Shown one piece after another: positions 18,081 through 27,384 of a stretch of 62,007 nucleotides of DNA (within the stretch, counting starts at the first letter, position 1; every line of letters starts with the position of its first letter). The DNA comes from Chitinophaga pinensis (GTDB lineage: Bacteria > Bacteroidota > Bacteroidia > Chitinophagales > Chitinophagaceae). The stretch is from assembly GCA_945862385.1 (NCBI GenBank), contig CAMAXV010000017.1:1-62007 (forward strand), written 5' to 3'. The notes beneath the pieces are model-generated. The model saw only the letters and a list, made by a program, of their open reading frames with translations, did not search any database and was not told where the DNA came from. A program made the position numbers and the translations under genes.

Positions 18081-20210
18081 TCAGCTCACTTTCCAGCCTC
18101 CGAGTGAAGCTTCACCGGCACTCACAAAATGCAGTTTTCCTGAAGCATCCTCAGCCATGAGTATCATCCCGTTACTGTCAATTCCCCGCATTTTCCTGGG
18201 GGCCAGGTTGGCAACCACCACTACATGCTGACCAACAACAGCTTCCGGTTCAAAGTGCATGGCAATACCTGACAGGATAGTCCTTTTTTCAAAACCCAGG
18301 TCTACTTCGAGTTGCAGCAATTTATCAGCCTTGGGTACTTTTTGTGCAGCTGTGATGATGCCGGTTCTCAGGTCAATCTTTCCAAAATCGTCAAAAACGA
18401 TTTCCGGTTTCAGGTCGTTTACGGGCTGGACAGGTTGATCCGGACTCACCGGTTGATTTTCGGCAACTTGCATAGCAGAAGATTTCAATAATTGTATTTG
18501 TTCAGCGATTTCCTGGTCTTCAATTTTTCTGAAAAGCAGCTGTGGCTCCCGAAGGCTATAACCCATGCTCAGCAGCTTCATGCTGCCAGCATTTTGCCAG
18601 TCGAGCATCTTATCCACCACTTTCATCATGTAACACATCTTGCGGGCTGTTGACGGCAGGAAAGGATTAATGAGGATAGCCAGGTTGGCAGTAAGCTGCA
18701 GACAGTTATACAAACAGTTATCAATCAGCTGTTGGTTAGCCGGATTTTCTGCTACAGTCTTGGCCAGAATCCAGGGTTCTTTTTCCTGCATGTAACGATT
18801 GCCTTTCCTGGAAAGGTCGATCACATCAAAGAGCGCTTCCCGGAACTTGTATTGCTCCAGCAGGGATTCTATCCTGGCTTTCGCTGCAGCAATATCCTGT
18901 ATGAGTTGATTGTCTTTTTCATCAGCAATGTCTGAGTGGTAGCGAGGCACTTTACCGCCACAGAGCTTATGCATCAACACAAAAGTGCGGTTCACATAGT
19001 TACCGAAAATAGAGACCAGTTCACTGTTGACGGCATCCTGAAAACCTTTCCAGGTAAATTCGGAATCCTTGCTTTCCGGCGCAATCTGTGTCAGGTAATA
19101 GCGTAACATATCCACACATTGATCGCCACCGTTATCCTTTTTCACAAATGCCTGAATGAAGTCGCGCATCTCCAGTTTCCAGTTGCGGCTGGTGCTCATC
19201 TTATCGCCTTCCAGATTCAGGAATTCATTGGCCGGCACATTGGCAGGCAGAATGTTTCCATGCAGCTTGAGCATGGTGGGGAAGATGATGCAATGGAAAA
19301 CAATATTGTCTTTTCCGATGAAATGAACCAGTTGTGTATCCTGATCATACCAGTATGGTTTCCAGTCTTTGTTGTTATCCAGCGCCCATTGTTTGGTAGC
19401 AGAGATGTAACCAATCGGGGCATCGAACCAGACATACAATACTTTGCCTGCAGCATCATCCAGTGGAACCTGTACGCCCCAGTTCAAATCTCTTGTCACT
19501 GCCCGCGATTGCAATCCACCATCTATCCAACTCTTACACTGTCCAACCACAGAAGCCCGCCAGTCATCTTTGTGTTCCTCGAGGATCCATTTCCGCAGAA
19601 ATTCTTCGTGCCGGGCCAGTGGCAGGTACCAATGGGTGGTTTTTCTTTTGACAGGCGACTGCCCACTGATGGTGCTGACAGGATTGATGAGTTCATCCGG
19701 GCTCAATGCAGTGCCACAGGATTCGCACTGGTCGCCGAAGGCCCTGACGCTTTTACAATGCGGACAAACACCCTTGATGAACCTGTCGGCCAAAAAGGTT
19801 TGCGATCCCACGTCGAAATATTGTTCAGTCTCTTTGGTTTCCAGCTCCCCACGGTCATGCAGGTAAGTGAAGAACTCCCTGGAAGTTTCATGGTGAAGCG
19901 GATCTGAGGTTCTGTGATACACATCAAAACTGATATGGAGGTCGGCAAAATCCTCCTTCATGGCCTGGTGGTACTTGTCGATGATTGCCTGCGCTGTGGT
20001 AACTTCCTTCATAGCCTGGATAGGTATGGCGGTTCCATGCTCGTCGCTTCCGCAGACAAAAACCACATCACGTTTTTGTGCACGCAGGTAACGGGTATAA
20101 ATATCAGCAGGTATATATGCCCCAGCCAGGTGACCGACATGTTTCAGTCCGTTGGCATAAGGCAGTGCAGAAGTAACAAGATAACGCTTGGGTTGTGACA
20201 CTGTTTCCAT
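18081..20210 (-). CDS. metG: Methionyl-tRNA synthetase
   Basis: Class I synthetase charging tRNA-Met, 709 residues. The HIGH motif appears as HVGH in ANGLKHVGHLAGAY near residue 23, and KMSKS as KMSTS in EGDKMSTSRNW. A zinc knuckle CPHC...CESC lies in the connective domain near residue 150. After the anticodon-binding helical domain comes a C-terminal EMAP/Trbp-like tRNA-binding domain (about residues 600-709: DLRTGIITAAQKVPKADKLL; ANLAPRKMRGIDSNGMIL), the dimeric form of the enzyme. A Pro/Gln/Val-rich linker precedes it. It is divergent from the YiaK-like gene. Confidence 0.97.
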   Translation of the reverse strand: METVSQPKRYLVTSALPYANGLKHVGHLAGAYIPADIYTRYLRAQKRDVVFVCGSDEHGTAIPIQAMKEVTTAQAIIDKYHQAMKEDFADLHISFDVYHRTSDPLHHETSREFFTYLHDRGELETKETEQYFDVGSQTFLADRFIKGVCPHCKSVRAFGDQCESCGTALSPDELINPVSTISGQSPVKRKTTHWYLPLARHEEFLRKWILEEHKDDWRASVVGQCKSWIDGGLQSRAVTRDLNWGVQVPLDDAAGKVLYVWFDAPIGYISATKQWALDNNKDWKPYWYDQDTQLVHFIGKDNIVFHCIIFPTMLKLHGNILPANVPANEFLNLEGDKMSTSRNWKLEMRDFIQAFVKKDNGGDQCVDMLRYYLTQIAPESKDSEFTWKGFQDAVNSELVSIFGNYVNRTFVLMHKLCGGKVPRYHSDIADEKDNQLIQDIAAAKARIESLLEQYKFREALFDVIDLSRKGNRYMQEKEPWILAKTVAENPANQQLIDNCLYNCLQLTANLAILINPFLPSTARKMCYMMKVVDKMLDWQNAGSMKLLSMGYSLREPQLLFRKIEDQEIAEQIQLLKSSAMQVAENQPVSPDQPVQPVNDLKPEIVFDDFGKIDLRTGIITAAQKVPKADKLLQLEVDLGFEKRTILSGIAMHFEPEAVVGQHVVVVANLAPRKMRGIDSNGMILMAEDASGKLHFVSAGEASLGGWKVS

Positions 20211-20220
20211 AATTTGATTA

Positions 20221-20228
20221 CAAATTTA
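20221..20228 (-). promoter_or_regulatory. -7 element (TAAATTTG) upstream of metG
   Basis: Minus-strand TAAATTTG fits TAnnTTTG and ends 10 nt before the metG ATG at 20210. No TTG is present at the ideal -33 distance. The predicted leader is very short. Confidence 0.45.
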
Positions 20229-20287
20229 ATCATAATGCGGCAGCATTTCCATGAAACCATTTCCGTACAATGAATTAACTTACGGCT

Positions 20288-21307
20288 ATGAAAACAAGGA
20301 TATCTTTTGAGGAAATGCAGGAGACCGTGTGCAGGGCATTTATCAGGGCTGGCATGCCCGAAGAAAAAGCTGCAACATGCGCCCGCATTCATACTGAATC
20401 CAGCAGAGACGGGGTTTATTCACACGGACTGAACCGGGTGGAAAGGTTTGTGGAGTACCTCGAAAAAGGATGGGTTGACCCACTTGGCGAACCACAGCTG
20501 GTTGCCGCCATGGGGAGTATGGAAGTGTACGACGGACAACTCGGTCCGGGTATCTTAAACGCCATCAGCTGTATGAACAGGGCAACTGAGATAGCGGCAG
20601 AAAATGGCATGGGCATGGTAAGCCTCCGCAATACCACACATTGGATGCGCGGAGGAGCATACGGCTGGCAGGCGGCAGAAAAAGGTTTTATCAGCATGTG
20701 CTGGACCAACACAGAATCCTGCATGCCTGCATGGGGTGGCCGTTCCAGCGCCATCGGAAACAATCCGTTTATCATTGGTATTCCAAGAGCAGCAGGTCAC
20801 GTAGTGCTGGATATGGCCATGTCTCAATATTCCTATGGAAAGTTGCAGGTAACCAGGCTGGCCGGACAAAAACTGCCTTATCCCGGTGGTTTTGACGATG
20901 ACGGACAACTTACCGATGATCCCGGAACCATTGAAGCAACCAGAAGAATCCTACCCATGGGATACTGGAAAGGCAGCGGCTTTGCAGTGATGCTTGATTT
21001 ATTATCTGCACTGTTTTCAGGCGGACTTACAACAGCAGGTGTAGACAGGAAAAACCTGGGCAGTTGTGGCAGCTGTTGCCAGGTTTTCATAGCCATCGAT
21101 CCACTTAAAATCAACGATCAGGCTTTCGTAGACAATGCCCTGTCAGAAACCATTCAACAACTCAGAGACTCCGTGCCGGCAGCAGAAAACGGAAGCATCA
21201 ATTATCCCGGTGAACGTTCTATTCAAACCCGAGAAGAGAATATGCGCATGGGTATACCTGTTGATGATGGCGTTTGGGCAAAGGTTAAAGAGCTGGCGGG
21301 TATATAA
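20288..21307 (+). CDS. Ldh-type malate/L-lactate dehydrogenase family (YiaK-like)
   Basis: NAD(P)-dependent 2-ketoacid reductase of the type 2 malate/L-lactate dehydrogenase family, 339 residues. The N-terminal segment (HTESSRDGVYSHGLNRVERF) and the catalytic-domain motif NTTHWMRGGAYGWQAA, with the conserved His of the family, match YiaK (2,3-diketo-L-gulonate reductase) more closely than ureidoglycolate dehydrogenase. Cofactor-binding residues lie in the fold characteristic of this family rather than in a Rossmann fold. No other ascorbate- or gulonate-pathway genes are nearby, so the substrate is uncertain. ldcA follows after 9 nt and is probably cotranscribed. Confidence 0.87.
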   Translation: MKTRISFEEMQETVCRAFIRAGMPEEKAATCARIHTESSRDGVYSHGLNRVERFVEYLEKGWVDPLGEPQLVAAMGSMEVYDGQLGPGILNAISCMNRATEIAAENGMGMVSLRNTTHWMRGGAYGWQAAEKGFISMCWTNTESCMPAWGGRSSAIGNNPFIIGIPRAAGHVVLDMAMSQYSYGKLQVTRLAGQKLPYPGGFDDDGQLTDDPGTIEATRRILPMGYWKGSGFAVMLDLLSALFSGGLTTAGVDRKNLGSCGSCCQVFIAIDPLKINDQAFVDNALSETIQQLRDSVPAAENGSINYPGERSIQTREENMRMGIPVDDGVWAKVKELAGI

Positions 21308-21316
21308 ATTATTTTT

Positions 21317-22222
21317 ATGATTATCCCTAATCCCATTAAGCCAGGAGATACCATTGGCATCGTTTGTCCGGCTGGCTTCATGCCCGCTGAGAAGGCCCGG
21401 CGCTGCATACAAACCTTAAAGAAATGGGGCTATCATGTGCTCGAAGGGAAAACACTGGGAGGCAGTTCGAAAAATTATTTTTCCGGCACAGACGAGGAAC
21501 GATTGCAAGACTTGCAACTGATGCTGGACAATCCTGATGTGAAGGCCATCATCTGTGGCAGAGGCGGATATGGAACCACAAGGATACTTGACCAGATCAA
21601 CTGGAATGCATTCGAAAAAAATCCGAAATGGATTGTGGGCTTTAGCGACCTGACCATCCTCCATGGATTCATGCATGAGCAGCTGCAAATTGCCAGTATT
21701 CATGGACCTATGGCAGGGGCTTTCAATCAGGATGAAGGAATAAACAGGTATACCTTATCCCTCAAACATGTTCTTGAAGGGTCATTGACCTGCTATACTT
21801 CAGCACCACATATTTTTGACACTCCGGGAATAGCAAATGCCCAGCTTATCGGCGGAAACCTTTGCCTGATGGCCCATGCGCTTGGCAGCAATGCAGCCTA
21901 CCAGACAGCAGGAAAAATTCTATTTTTAGAGGATGTGGGAGAGCAGCTTTACAACATAGACAGGATGATGCTTCAGTTGAAGCGGGCAGGAGTTTTCAAC
22001 AATCTCAAAGGATTGATTATTGGAGGTTTTACCGATAACCGGGATACCGACAGGCCTTTTGGGAAAAACGCCTATGAAATCATCGGGGAACATGTAAATG
22101 AATACAATTATCCAAAATGCTTTGGCTTTCCGGTAAGCCATGAAAAAGAAAATCTGGCACTCGCCATAGGGGCAATCTACAAATTGAAAATAGACAAACT
22201 TGGTACTGAGTTATCCAATTAG
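21317..22222 (+). CDS. ldcA: LD-carboxypeptidase (peptidase S66)
   Basis: Serine peptidase that removes the terminal D-Ala from tetrapeptide stems during murein recycling. At 301 residues it has the normal family length. GRGGYGTTRILD (near 81-92) shapes the active-site cleft. The nucleophile is Ser110 in VGFSDLT; the Glu of the triad is in LFLEDVGEQLYNIDRM, and the His in FPVSHEKEN. No signal peptide is visible, consistent with the cytoplasmic location of LdcA. The gene fits functionally with the nearby cell-wall cluster but lies on the opposite strand. Its last 12 bases overlap the end of the YfcH-like gene. Confidence 0.93.
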   Translation: MIIPNPIKPGDTIGIVCPAGFMPAEKARRCIQTLKKWGYHVLEGKTLGGSSKNYFSGTDEERLQDLQLMLDNPDVKAIICGRGGYGTTRILDQINWNAFEKNPKWIVGFSDLTILHGFMHEQLQIASIHGPMAGAFNQDEGINRYTLSLKHVLEGSLTCYTSAPHIFDTPGIANAQLIGGNLCLMAHALGSNAAYQTAGKILFLEDVGEQLYNIDRMMLQLKRAGVFNNLKGLIIGGFTDNRDTDRPFGKNAYEIIGEHVNEYNYPKCFGFPVSHEKENLALAIGAIYKLKIDKLGTELSN

Positions 22223-23164
22223 ATGCTTTACCGCCGATTGAATGGTTGGGTAAATAAACGTAAACCCGGTATTCTGGATTTTCTCAGAACTTACGGTAGT
22301 ACTTTTCAATACTTCTATGCTCATTTCGCCCAGCATTAGTTTGAGTACAAAGGTTGGCACTTTTAAAGGTATGGACAATGCCCCATTCATGGCTTTGGCT
22401 ACACCCAGCGTAAGCTCTTTGTTGGTGCATGGCTCAGGCGCTGCAAGATTATACACACCGTGCATTTCAGGGGTTTCGATGGCGTGAATGAAAGCCCTAC
22501 AGAGATCATCAATATGAATCCAGCTAACTACCTGGTTACCGGAACCCAGAACTGCAGCCATGCCGAATCTGGCCGGACGCTTGAATTCAGCCAAAGCTCC
22601 ACCTTCATTGCTCAAGGCTATACCCAAACGAAGTTTAACGAGTCGCTTTCCAGATTTCTGAACCTGGTCAATACTTTCCTCCCATGCCTGACAAGTCTGA
22701 CCAAGAAAATCTTCCGCAGCGGGCATCTCCTCGGTAAAGACAGTACCATTGTCTGGACCGTACCAACCTATAGCCGAAGCAGAGACAACTGATTTTACTT
22801 TATTGGGATGGGTATTCAAACATTTGAACAACAATTCACTGGATTTGGTCCGGCTGAGCCGTATTTCTTCCTTACGTTTTTTTGTCCACCGCTTCTTGGC
22901 AACCCCTTCTCCAGCCAGGTGCACGATGTGATCAGCCTGTGCGAGGGCCTGCGGATCGATCATCATGGTATCGGTATTCCACTTGGCGTAATAAATCCTT
23001 CCGCTTGGCCTGAAGCTGTTTTGTTGTGATGTTGTTTTATATGCTGTGGCTGTTTCGATGGGGTTTCTGGACAAGATAATCACATCATATCCCTGTTGAA
23101 GCAGGTGTCTGCTGAGTGCTGTACCAATCATCCCTGTACCGCCGGTAATCAAAACTGTAGGCAT
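22211..23164 (-). CDS. TIGR01777-type NAD(P)-dependent epimerase (YfcH-like)
   Basis: An atypical short-chain dehydrogenase of about 317 residues. The annotation should start at the ATG 23164 (MPTVLITGGTGMIG), since the Rossmann glycine motif follows directly; the 43 codons upstream cross the ftsZ terminator. Later motifs are HLAGEGVAKKRWT, SASAIGWYGPDNG (Ser and Tyr of the SDR active site), and the C-terminal DUF1731 domain (LTLGVAKAMNGALSIPLKVP...LMLGEMS). Relatives (YfcH, SDR39U1) have no firmly established substrate. It lies downstream of the ftsZ terminator and overlaps ldcA by 12 bp tail to tail. Confidence 0.9.
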   Translation of the reverse strand: MPTVLITGGTGMIGTALSRHLLQQGYDVIILSRNPIETATAYKTTSQQNSFRPSGRIYYAKWNTDTMMIDPQALAQADHIVHLAGEGVAKKRWTKKRKEEIRLSRTKSSELLFKCLNTHPNKVKSVVSASAIGWYGPDNGTVFTEEMPAAEDFLGQTCQAWEESIDQVQKSGKRLVKLRLGIALSNEGGALAEFKRPARFGMAAVLGSGNQVVSWIHIDDLCRAFIHAIETPEMHGVYNLAAPEPCTNKELTLGVAKAMNGALSIPLKVPTFVLKLMLGEMSIEVLKSTTVSSEKIQNTGFTFIYPTIQSAVKHLIG

Positions 23165-23221
23165 AAAAAAGAATTTGTGCAAAATTACGTCATCAGCCGA
23201 CAACCATTGCAACGAAATCAT

Positions 23222-23249
23222 AAAAAAGCCCCGGGTAGAAACCCAGGGC
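23222..23249 (-). terminator. Rho-independent terminator after ftsZ
   Basis: Stem 23228-23236 / 23241-23249 (GCCC and GGGT blocks pairing with ACCC and GGGC, one C-A mismatch, loop AGAA), followed on the minus strand by six T at 23227-23222. It marks the end of the dcw transcript and separates it from the YfcH-like gene. Confidence 0.8.
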
Positions 23250-23320
23250 CGATTGGTACGGTTACATGTTGGTTTTTCATATAGGAACTTCAAGTGTATT
23301 TCCCGGAGGATCTACACCAA

Positions 23321-25099
23321 TCAATCGGGTTTTTTGCCGTCTAAAAAAGTATTGATGGTACTGATTTGTATGCCATTGTCTTCATCGGTTCCAACAGCAT
23401 AACTGCTGTAAAATTTTTCTACCGAAGCAAGCGTTGAACCCTGCAATTGAAGGTTATGGCGCACGTATGCCGGAACCTGTTCGTATTCATTGTGTGGATC
23501 AGTAGCATTAAAATTGAAGGAAAGATTCCTCAGCTTATACAAACGTTCAGCTGCCTTGGCTTTTTGAGCTTCAGCCTCATCAGAAGCCATTTGCCTTTGA
23601 TACTGGCTGGGATCAACTGGAGGAATTTCATCGCGGACTGGCATTGCCGGGCGCTCATTGTGAAAAACCAGTTCAAATGAGTCGTCGCTAACAGGAGCAT
23701 TATTTTTAACTGAAGTTTGTAACTCAGAGGCTTTCGGCTGTTCAGGTTCAACAATGGGTGAAAGTTTCTCCGGAGCACTATCTGCATTCGCATAGATTAC
23801 AGATGGCTTGGTAAGGAATCCTGATGAAGGCGTTGACTTGCGTACTTCGTTTGATGGAACCGATACTGATACAGATTTGATTTCTGCGGATTTAACTACC
23901 TGGGTAGGTTTATCTTCCATACTCAACCCCAGTTCAAAAACAATAGGAGTCTCATCACTGCTCAATTCTACATCAACGATTGGCGTTGCTTGCAAAGCTG
24001 GTACTTCATCTTCAATGGCCTCTGACTTTGTTTCAACAACAGTTTTTGCAGGAGATGCCATTTCAAGTGTCAACATAATCCTGTCATCCTTCGCTTGCTC
24101 ACGTGGTGACTGTCCGATTGCAACGGCTGATGATTTCTGCTCGAAACCAGTTGCAATGATAGTTATACTGATATCTTCACCCAAACTCTCGTCATAACCC
24201 AATCCGAGAATGATGTCTGTATCCTCACCTGCCTGGGCGATAAGGAACTGCTGAATGGTCTCAACTTCGTCCATGGTAAACTCGGTGATACCCGCCTTTG
24301 AATTGATGTTAATCAGAATCCATTGCGCACCTCTGATATCATTGTCATTCAGAAGCGGAGAATTTAGCGCTTGTTCAATGGCAAGCTGCGCGCGATTCTG
24401 GCCTTTTGCCCTGGCACTTCCCAATATAGCTACGCCACCATTGCGCATAACAGTGCAGACATCAGCAAAATCAACGTTTATTTGTCCGGTTGTGTTGATG
24501 ACATCCGTAATACATTTGGCTGCCGTTGCCAGCACATTATCTGCTGTAGAAAGCGCCGCACTCATAGTGAGATTACCGAACTGATGTCTGAGTTTATCGT
24601 TACTGATAACAAGAAGTGTATCTACGCAAGACTTCAGTTGTTCAATGCCATCAGTGGCGTATAATGCCCGCTTTTTGCCTTCATAGGAAAAAGGAGTGGT
24701 CACAATACCAACTGTTAGTATCCCCATATCACGACAGATCTGGGCTATGATAGGCGCACCACCTGTACCGGTACCACCACCCATTCCTGCAGTTACGAAA
24801 GCCATCTTTGTGTTGACTTCCAGAATTTTCCTGATTTCATTCAGACTTTCTTCGGTTGCCTGTCTTCCTATTTCAGGATTTGCACCTGCACCTAAACCCT
24901 GTGTAAGCGAAGGACCAAGCTGAATCTTGTTGGGCACCCTACTCGACGCAAGAGCCTGAGCATCTGTGTTACATACAATAAAGTCAACACCACCGATATC
25001 AAGGCTATGCATATAGTTAACTGCATTGCTGCCACCACCACCTACGCCAATCACTTTGATTATGGAAGATTGTTCTTTTGGAAGATCGAATTGTATCAT
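23321..25099 (-). CDS. ftsZ: Cell division protein FtsZ
   Basis: Tubulin-like GTPase that forms the division ring. The GTPase core covers residues about 12-325 with GVGGGGSNAVNYM at the N-terminus and the tubulin signature GMGGGTGTGGAP near residue 104. The T7-loop region is NVDFADVCTVM. At 592 residues it is much longer than E. coli FtsZ (383). The extra length is a presumably disordered linker (about 326-500), then a conserved Bacteroidota-type segment (AAERLYKLRNLSFNF) and the C-terminal peptide ending NTFLDGKKPD, which should bind FtsA. It follows ftsA by 51 nt and closes the cluster. Confidence 0.97.
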   Translation of the reverse strand: MIQFDLPKEQSSIIKVIGVGGGGSNAVNYMHSLDIGGVDFIVCNTDAQALASSRVPNKIQLGPSLTQGLGAGANPEIGRQATEESLNEIRKILEVNTKMAFVTAGMGGGTGTGGAPIIAQICRDMGILTVGIVTTPFSYEGKKRALYATDGIEQLKSCVDTLLVISNDKLRHQFGNLTMSAALSTADNVLATAAKCITDVINTTGQINVDFADVCTVMRNGGVAILGSARAKGQNRAQLAIEQALNSPLLNDNDIRGAQWILININSKAGITEFTMDEVETIQQFLIAQAGEDTDIILGLGYDESLGEDISITIIATGFEQKSSAVAIGQSPREQAKDDRIMLTLEMASPAKTVVETKSEAIEDEVPALQATPIVDVELSSDETPIVFELGLSMEDKPTQVVKSAEIKSVSVSVPSNEVRKSTPSSGFLTKPSVIYANADSAPEKLSPIVEPEQPKASELQTSVKNNAPVSDDSFELVFHNERPAMPVRDEIPPVDPSQYQRQMASDEAEAQKAKAAERLYKLRNLSFNFNATDPHNEYEQVPAYVRHNLQLQGSTLASVEKFYSSYAVGTDEDNGIQISTINTFLDGKKPD

Positions 25100-25150
25100 G
25101 TTGCAGAAATTTTGAATATGATGGGTTGTATTTAAAGGTTAATTTGATTT

Positions 25151-26557
25151 TCAGAGTTGCTTATCCCCTTCTTCCTTGAAGAGATCTATCAAGCCATGTT
25201 TTATGCTGTTCATGAATTCGTTGATCGTCCTGCCACGTCTCCCATTGACAGCTTTGAAATCTTCTTCAACAGGTTCCGGCAACTCAGATTCAGGTTCAAT
25301 TGAACTTACTGGCTTAACCTGAATTCTATTCTTATCAGGATCCAGCCTTATCTGATTATTTTCATAAACACTGTATCCCTTAAGGATAAGACCAATACAG
25401 GTTGCGTACATTGGTTTCTCCAGGTCAAGCAGGTGATTAGCAGCGAGGTGCTCATTGGGATATCCAATGCGGGCATTGAGTCCTGTTGCATATTCCGTTA
25501 GCTGAATCAGGTGTTTTAATTGTGAACCACCGCCTGTGAGTACGATTCCGCCATTAAGCATTTTGTTATCCAGTCCAACCTGCTTGAGGTGAAAAGTGAC
25601 AAAAGCAAGAATCTCACTCATCCTAGCCTGAATGATGGCAGACAAATTTTTCACACTGATTTCCCGTGAAGGCAAGCCCCGCAATCCCGGAATTTTTATG
25701 AACGCATTGGTCTGTGCTTCTTCCGGAACAGCGCTTCCGAACTGAATCTTCATTTGTTCAGCCTGACTCCGCAATACACCGAGTCCGGTTTTGATATCAT
25801 TGGTTATATTCTCTCCGCCAAATGGAATTACTGCAGTATGTTTCAGTATGCCTTCATAGAAAACGGCAAGATCAGTTGTTCCCCCACCGATATCGAGAAT
25901 AGCGATTCCAGCCTCAATATCTTCCTCACTCATTACGGCAGCTGAAGAGGCCAAAGGCTGTAACATCAGGTCTTTTACTTTCAAACCTGCCATTTCAACA
26001 CTCCTGTTTATATTGCGGATTGCATTGCGATCACCAGTAATGATGTGAAAATTAGCACCTACCTTAACCCCTGTATAACCAATAGGGTCGGCAATATTGT
26101 GGTAATTATCCACTGTATATTCCTGAGGAATGACATCAATAATCTGATCACCAGCGGGGATGTATGTTTTATACTGATCTGCTATCAGCTGATCAATTTC
26201 AAACTGCCTGATGACATCATCGGTTGAGCGCCTGACAATATCTCCTCTTGTCTGAAGGCTTTTGATGTGATGACCTGCAATTCCCACATAGACTTCATTG
26301 ATTTCGAGTCCGGGATTGGAATCATAACAATTTTTCAGTGCTGTTTCTATCGCCCTGATTGTCTGATCAATATTGAGCACCATGCCATTTTGCACACCAC
26401 TGCTGGAAGCGTTTCCGAATCCCAGAATCTCCAGCTTACCAAATTCATTTTTCCTTCCGGCTATGGCTGCAATTTTTGTAGTGCCTATGTCAAGACCTAC
26501 GATGATGGGTTGCTCATTATTCATAACAATTGGTTTTCTGTTATTATTTTCTATCAT
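25151..26557 (-). CDS. ftsA: Cell division protein FtsA
   Basis: Actin-like ATPase that anchors FtsZ to the membrane, 468 residues. The start at 26557 is supported by an ATGA overlap with the ftsQ stop; an alternative ATG occurs 11 codons in (MNNEQP). Phosphate 1 is VGLDIGTTKIAAIAG, phosphate 2 AILDIGGGTTDLAVF, and the adenosine motif GGIVLTGGGSQLKHL. The SHS2/1C domain lies between. The C-terminal amphipathic helix is MNSIKHGLIDLFKEE, the membrane-targeting sequence, preceded by an acidic linker. Confidence 0.97.
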   Translation of the reverse strand: MIENNNRKPIVMNNEQPIIVGLDIGTTKIAAIAGRKNEFGKLEILGFGNASSSGVQNGMVLNIDQTIRAIETALKNCYDSNPGLEINEVYVGIAGHHIKSLQTRGDIVRRSTDDVIRQFEIDQLIADQYKTYIPAGDQIIDVIPQEYTVDNYHNIADPIGYTGVKVGANFHIITGDRNAIRNINRSVEMAGLKVKDLMLQPLASSAAVMSEEDIEAGIAILDIGGGTTDLAVFYEGILKHTAVIPFGGENITNDIKTGLGVLRSQAEQMKIQFGSAVPEEAQTNAFIKIPGLRGLPSREISVKNLSAIIQARMSEILAFVTFHLKQVGLDNKMLNGGIVLTGGGSQLKHLIQLTEYATGLNARIGYPNEHLAANHLLDLEKPMYATCIGLILKGYSVYENNQIRLDPDKNRIQVKPVSSIEPESELPEPVEEDFKAVNGRRGRTINEFMNSIKHGLIDLFKEEGDKQL

Positions 26558-27384
26558 TGAATTACTGAATCACTATTGGTGGTATCGATTTTCATTTGTA
26601 AGCCTGAACTTTTCCTGCAGATTACCTGGTCTTTAAACTGAAGATCAATCTGCCTGTACTTGCCCCATGATTGATCAAGTGCAAATTTTTCATACGTCTG
26701 CTTAAGTTTAGGAAGCAGATTATCCCAGTCACCTCTTTTGCCAAGCAAGACCGTTTCATCACCAAGCTGCATGGATAACTCAAAACTTCCGTCATATTGA
26801 ATTTGCACTGTTTCAACCTGTGCCATCCAGAATTCATCAGCCCTGATGTATCGGGACAAACCTACAATCCGATTCATGGTTGCAGAATCAGTTGCATTCA
26901 ATGGCCTTTTCAAAAGTGTGAAATTGGTAAAAACAGGTAGCTTCAATACATTCGTAGTTTTTAATGGCAATGTCGTGTAATGTGCATCAAGATATACCGA
27001 TGCACCGTCTGGCAAAAACAACCTGGCTATAGGTGTTCTTTGAGAAACATTGATATGCATTACCCGGTGATGATCAAAAAATACATCTGCTTCAGCTACC
27101 CATGGATTCTTTTCAATTTGTTGTTCCAGCCCAAACAAGTTAAAATCAGTTATTTTTTTACCAACAGGCTTAATGCCTGACCTCTCAGGCCAAAGTGATG
27201 CTGTTATTTCATCTGCAGTAACCATTTTCAGGTTGCTTTTGCCATCAATGGTAATTTCAATACGGGCACAGGTAACTGAATTTTCAGTATTCACTGCACT
27301 AACCAGCAATACTAAAACACCTGAGCATAAGGAACCCCATAACAGCCAGGTAAGTATTTTCAATATGTTTTCTTTTTTCAACAT
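26554..27384 (-). CDS. ftsQ: Cell division protein FtsQ/DivIB
   Basis: Bitopic division protein of 276 residues linking the cytoplasmic ring to the septal synthase. One N-terminal membrane helix (ILTWLLWGSLCSGVLVLLVSAV, split over residues 10-31) is followed by a POTRA-like segment (LFGLEQQIEKNPWVAEADV) and the FtsQ beta domain (RTPIARLFLPDGASVYLD; LPVFTNF; VETVQIQYDGSFELSM). Sequence conservation is low, as usual, but position between murC and ftsA makes the call firm. The ATG overlaps the murC end by 7 bases, and its TGA overlaps the ftsA start. Confidence 0.93.
   Translation of the reverse strand: MLKKENILKILTWLLWGSLCSGVLVLLVSAVNTENSVTCARIEITIDGKSNLKMVTADEITASLWPERSGIKPVGKKITDFNLFGLEQQIEKNPWVAEADVFFDHHRVMHINVSQRTPIARLFLPDGASVYLDAHYTTLPLKTTNVLKLPVFTNFTLLKRPLNATDSATMNRIVGLSRYIRADEFWMAQVETVQIQYDGSFELSMQLGDETVLLGKRGDWDNLLPKLKQTYEKFALDQSWGKYRQIDLQFKDQVICRKSSGLQMKIDTTNSDSVIQ

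Noticed and set aside
19119-19907. 262-codon plus-strand frame opposite metG
   Set aside because: Fully antisense to a well-supported gene, without domain similarity; a shadow frame.
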